Shown: positions 62,867 through 64,000 of the stretch, piece by piece
Numbering within the stretch: the stretch's first letter is position 1
How the letters are laid out: every line of letters begins with the position of its first letter
Source of the DNA: QWOP01 sp003669605
Lineage (GTDB): Bacteria > Planctomycetota > Planctomycetia > Pirellulales > UBA1268
Length of the DNA: 64,000 bases
Assembly: GCA_947481985.1 (NCBI GenBank)
Contig: CANKIK010000006.1
Span: 15,298-79,297 of the forward strand
Direction: 5' to 3'
The notes under the pieces: generated by a model
Database searches by the model: none
What the model saw: only the letters and a program-made list of their open reading frames with translations
Told to the model about the DNA's origin: nothing
Made by a program: the position numbers and the translations under genes

Positions 62867-64000
62867 TCACTGCCACCAGCGTCTGAGCCTGTCGATAAGG
62901 CCTGTCTTGGCCGGCTCCGTCCCTGGCTGTGTTGTCCCGTTTGTCCCCTGGACAGAGCCCGAGTGGCCGTCACCGTCGGAATGCGACGATGCCACTGCGC
63001 CATCCGTGGCTTGGTCCGCCGCCGCCGTCACAAACGCATCGAGGAATCGCGGCCAGTGGGCGTCGAGATCCGCCAGGCAGGCGCCCAGATCGCCATCGGC
63101 GAGATGCTGGTCGGCCAGCGTTAGCGCCTTGGTGAGTTGCACTCGTTGCGATTCGTCGAATGCCAGATCGAAGACCCGCACGTCATCGATCTGCACCGTG
63201 CCGCCGGCGAGCAGATCGAGTCTGACCCGCAATGATTCAAGCCCCTGGGTGGGCAGGTCGTCGACCTGGAGCACGAACTGCGCCCACTGCGGAGTCAGCG
63301 GCCGCGTGCCCGGCCCCAGGCCCACCGCGGCGAATCGGTAGTACTCGCGGTTATCCTGTAATCCCTCAATCGCCACCCGCAGCGGCGGCTGCGGTTCACC
63401 GGGATCAATCCGCATCCACAGCCCGACGCTGATCCGGCCGGTGGCCGGGGGCGGAAAGGGGTTGCTCTGCAGCGTGGCCAGGCCGTTGTCCGAACTGAAC
63501 GCCGCCCCCCGACCACTGCCGTCGGGCGCACCGGATACCAGCCGCAACCGACCCCGCGTCGGTTCGAGCAACTGCCATCCCGGAATCTCTCCGCCATGAT
63601 CGGGGACTTCAAAAGCAGGATTGTCGAGCACCGCAAGCGGCGCGGGCATCTCCAGTGCAAAGCGGCGCCGTCGCAGGCGCGTCAATTCGCCAGCCAGCCT
63701 GCTCTCGAGCCCGGGATCAAAATCAACGCTGACACCGCGCAGTTGGAGCCGGCCTGGGGAGACCAGCGACCGCGTCTGCCAGGGGGCGAGTTGGATGACA
63801 ACCTCCCCGGAGGCGTTCGCTGCCAGCATCTGCCGGTCGGCACCATCAACCAAGCCCTCTTGTCCGGAGGGAATATCAAGGACTGCCCGGCAGGCGATCT
63901 GTCCGGCATTGGTCACAAGAATCCCCGATCCCAAAGCATCGTCGGCCCCCGTACTGACTACCAGCGGACGGGGGACGCTTGCCACAGCCGACAGCCTCAC
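62867..64000 (-). CDS. Hypothetical protein, N-terminus beyond the window
   Basis: The frame is open to the last base of the window, so at least 377 residues are seen and the true start is probably outside. The visible part has a beta-rich stretch (LVVSTGADDALGSGILVTNAG, PWQTRSLVSPGRLQLRGVSVDFDPG), then a jelly-roll-like region with IPGWQLLEPTRGRLRLVSGAPDGSGRGAAF, GRISVGLWMRIDP and VQIDDVRVFDLAF. This ordering resembles carbohydrate-binding-type modules. A helical segment and a Ser/Thr/Asp/Gly-rich tail ending RLRRWWQ follow. I do not recognise the family. Surface location is plausible but unproven. Confidence 0.55.
   Translation of the reverse strand: MRLSAVASVPRPLVVSTGADDALGSGILVTNAGQIACRAVLDIPSGQEGLVDGADRQMLAANASGEVVIQLAPWQTRSLVSPGRLQLRGVSVDFDPGLESRLAGELTRLRRRRFALEMPAPLAVLDNPAFEVPDHGGEIPGWQLLEPTRGRLRLVSGAPDGSGRGAAFSSDNGLATLQSNPFPPPATGRISVGLWMRIDPGEPQPPLRVAIEGLQDNREYYRFAAVGLGPGTRPLTPQWAQFVLQVDDLPTQGLESLRVRLDLLAGGTVQIDDVRVFDLAFDESQRVQLTKALTLADQHLADGDLGACLADLDAHWPRFLDAFVTAAADQATDGAVASSHSDGDGHSGSVQGTNGTTQPGTEPAKTGLIDRLRRWWQ

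Overview
The window is high-GC bacterial DNA that reads as a chromosome segment of a planctomycete, most likely from the Pirellulales side of that phylum. Pointers are: a pterin-synthase-like protein fused into a pabB-pabA operon plus a methanofuran-type MfnB enzyme (H4MPT/methanofuran C1 chemistry is typical of planctomycetes and methylotrophs); DUF1080, DUF2293, YHS-repeat and PQQ-propeller proteins; a Rho factor with a long Gly/Arg-rich insert; and many short genes of unknown function between housekeeping genes. I see no rRNA, phage, transposase or CRISPR array. One tRNA (Ser, CGA) is present. This assignment is inference from gene content, with no database search.

Layout. 0-10 kb: membrane glycosyltransferase-like protein, a double NIPSNAP protein, the overlapping operon DHPS-like/pabB/pabA, an SDR lacking its catalytic Tyr coupled to a PQQ-propeller membrane protein, and a plant-type cystathionine gamma-synthase behind a terminator-like leader. 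10-20.5 kb: a secreted planctomycete surface protein, a very disordered Arg/Asp/Gly-rich protein, rho with a 1.2-kb non-coding upstream gap, and a secreted thioredoxin-fold/YHS protein. 20.5-37.5 kb: glpD-glpK, an STN-domain protein facing a TPR protein, the mfnB operon, NhaD-type antiporter, RNase D, DUF1080, DUF2293, a release-factor-like protein, Tag glycosylase, DUF1330, and a beta-propeller/glycosidase fusion. 37.6-44.5 kb: an AddB-like/AddA-like helicase-nuclease pair and tRNA-Ser. 44.5-61.9 kb: a lipid/polyketide cluster. 62-64 kb: small protein, HIT protein and the 3' part of an unknown gene.

The most interesting system is the 44.5-61.9 kb cluster. A single 2978-residue protein carries KS, a second inactivated KS (chain-length-factor-like), AT, three near-identical ACPs, an unassigned region, KR and DH. 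Downstream and translationally coupled are a phosphopantetheinyl transferase, a Rieske oxygenase and an FkbM methyltransferase, then a FabL-type (Y-x6-K) reductase and a thioester-reductase-like SDR. Divergently lie an HHxxxDG condensation/acyltransferase and a second, paralogous thioester-reductase-like gene. The set resembles heterocyst-glycolipid (hgl/het) and PUFA-type synthases collapsed onto one polypeptide. My reading is an iterative synthase making a long, largely reduced chain that is released reductively as aldehyde/alcohol, oxidised, methylated and possibly esterified. The product is unknown.

A second unusual signal is a small structured intergenic element present three times (near 2.17, 23.97 and 28.69 kb), each time between divergent genes. 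It has a shared GTCNGGRATGACTTTTT core inside an outer stem whose sequence differs but remains paired.
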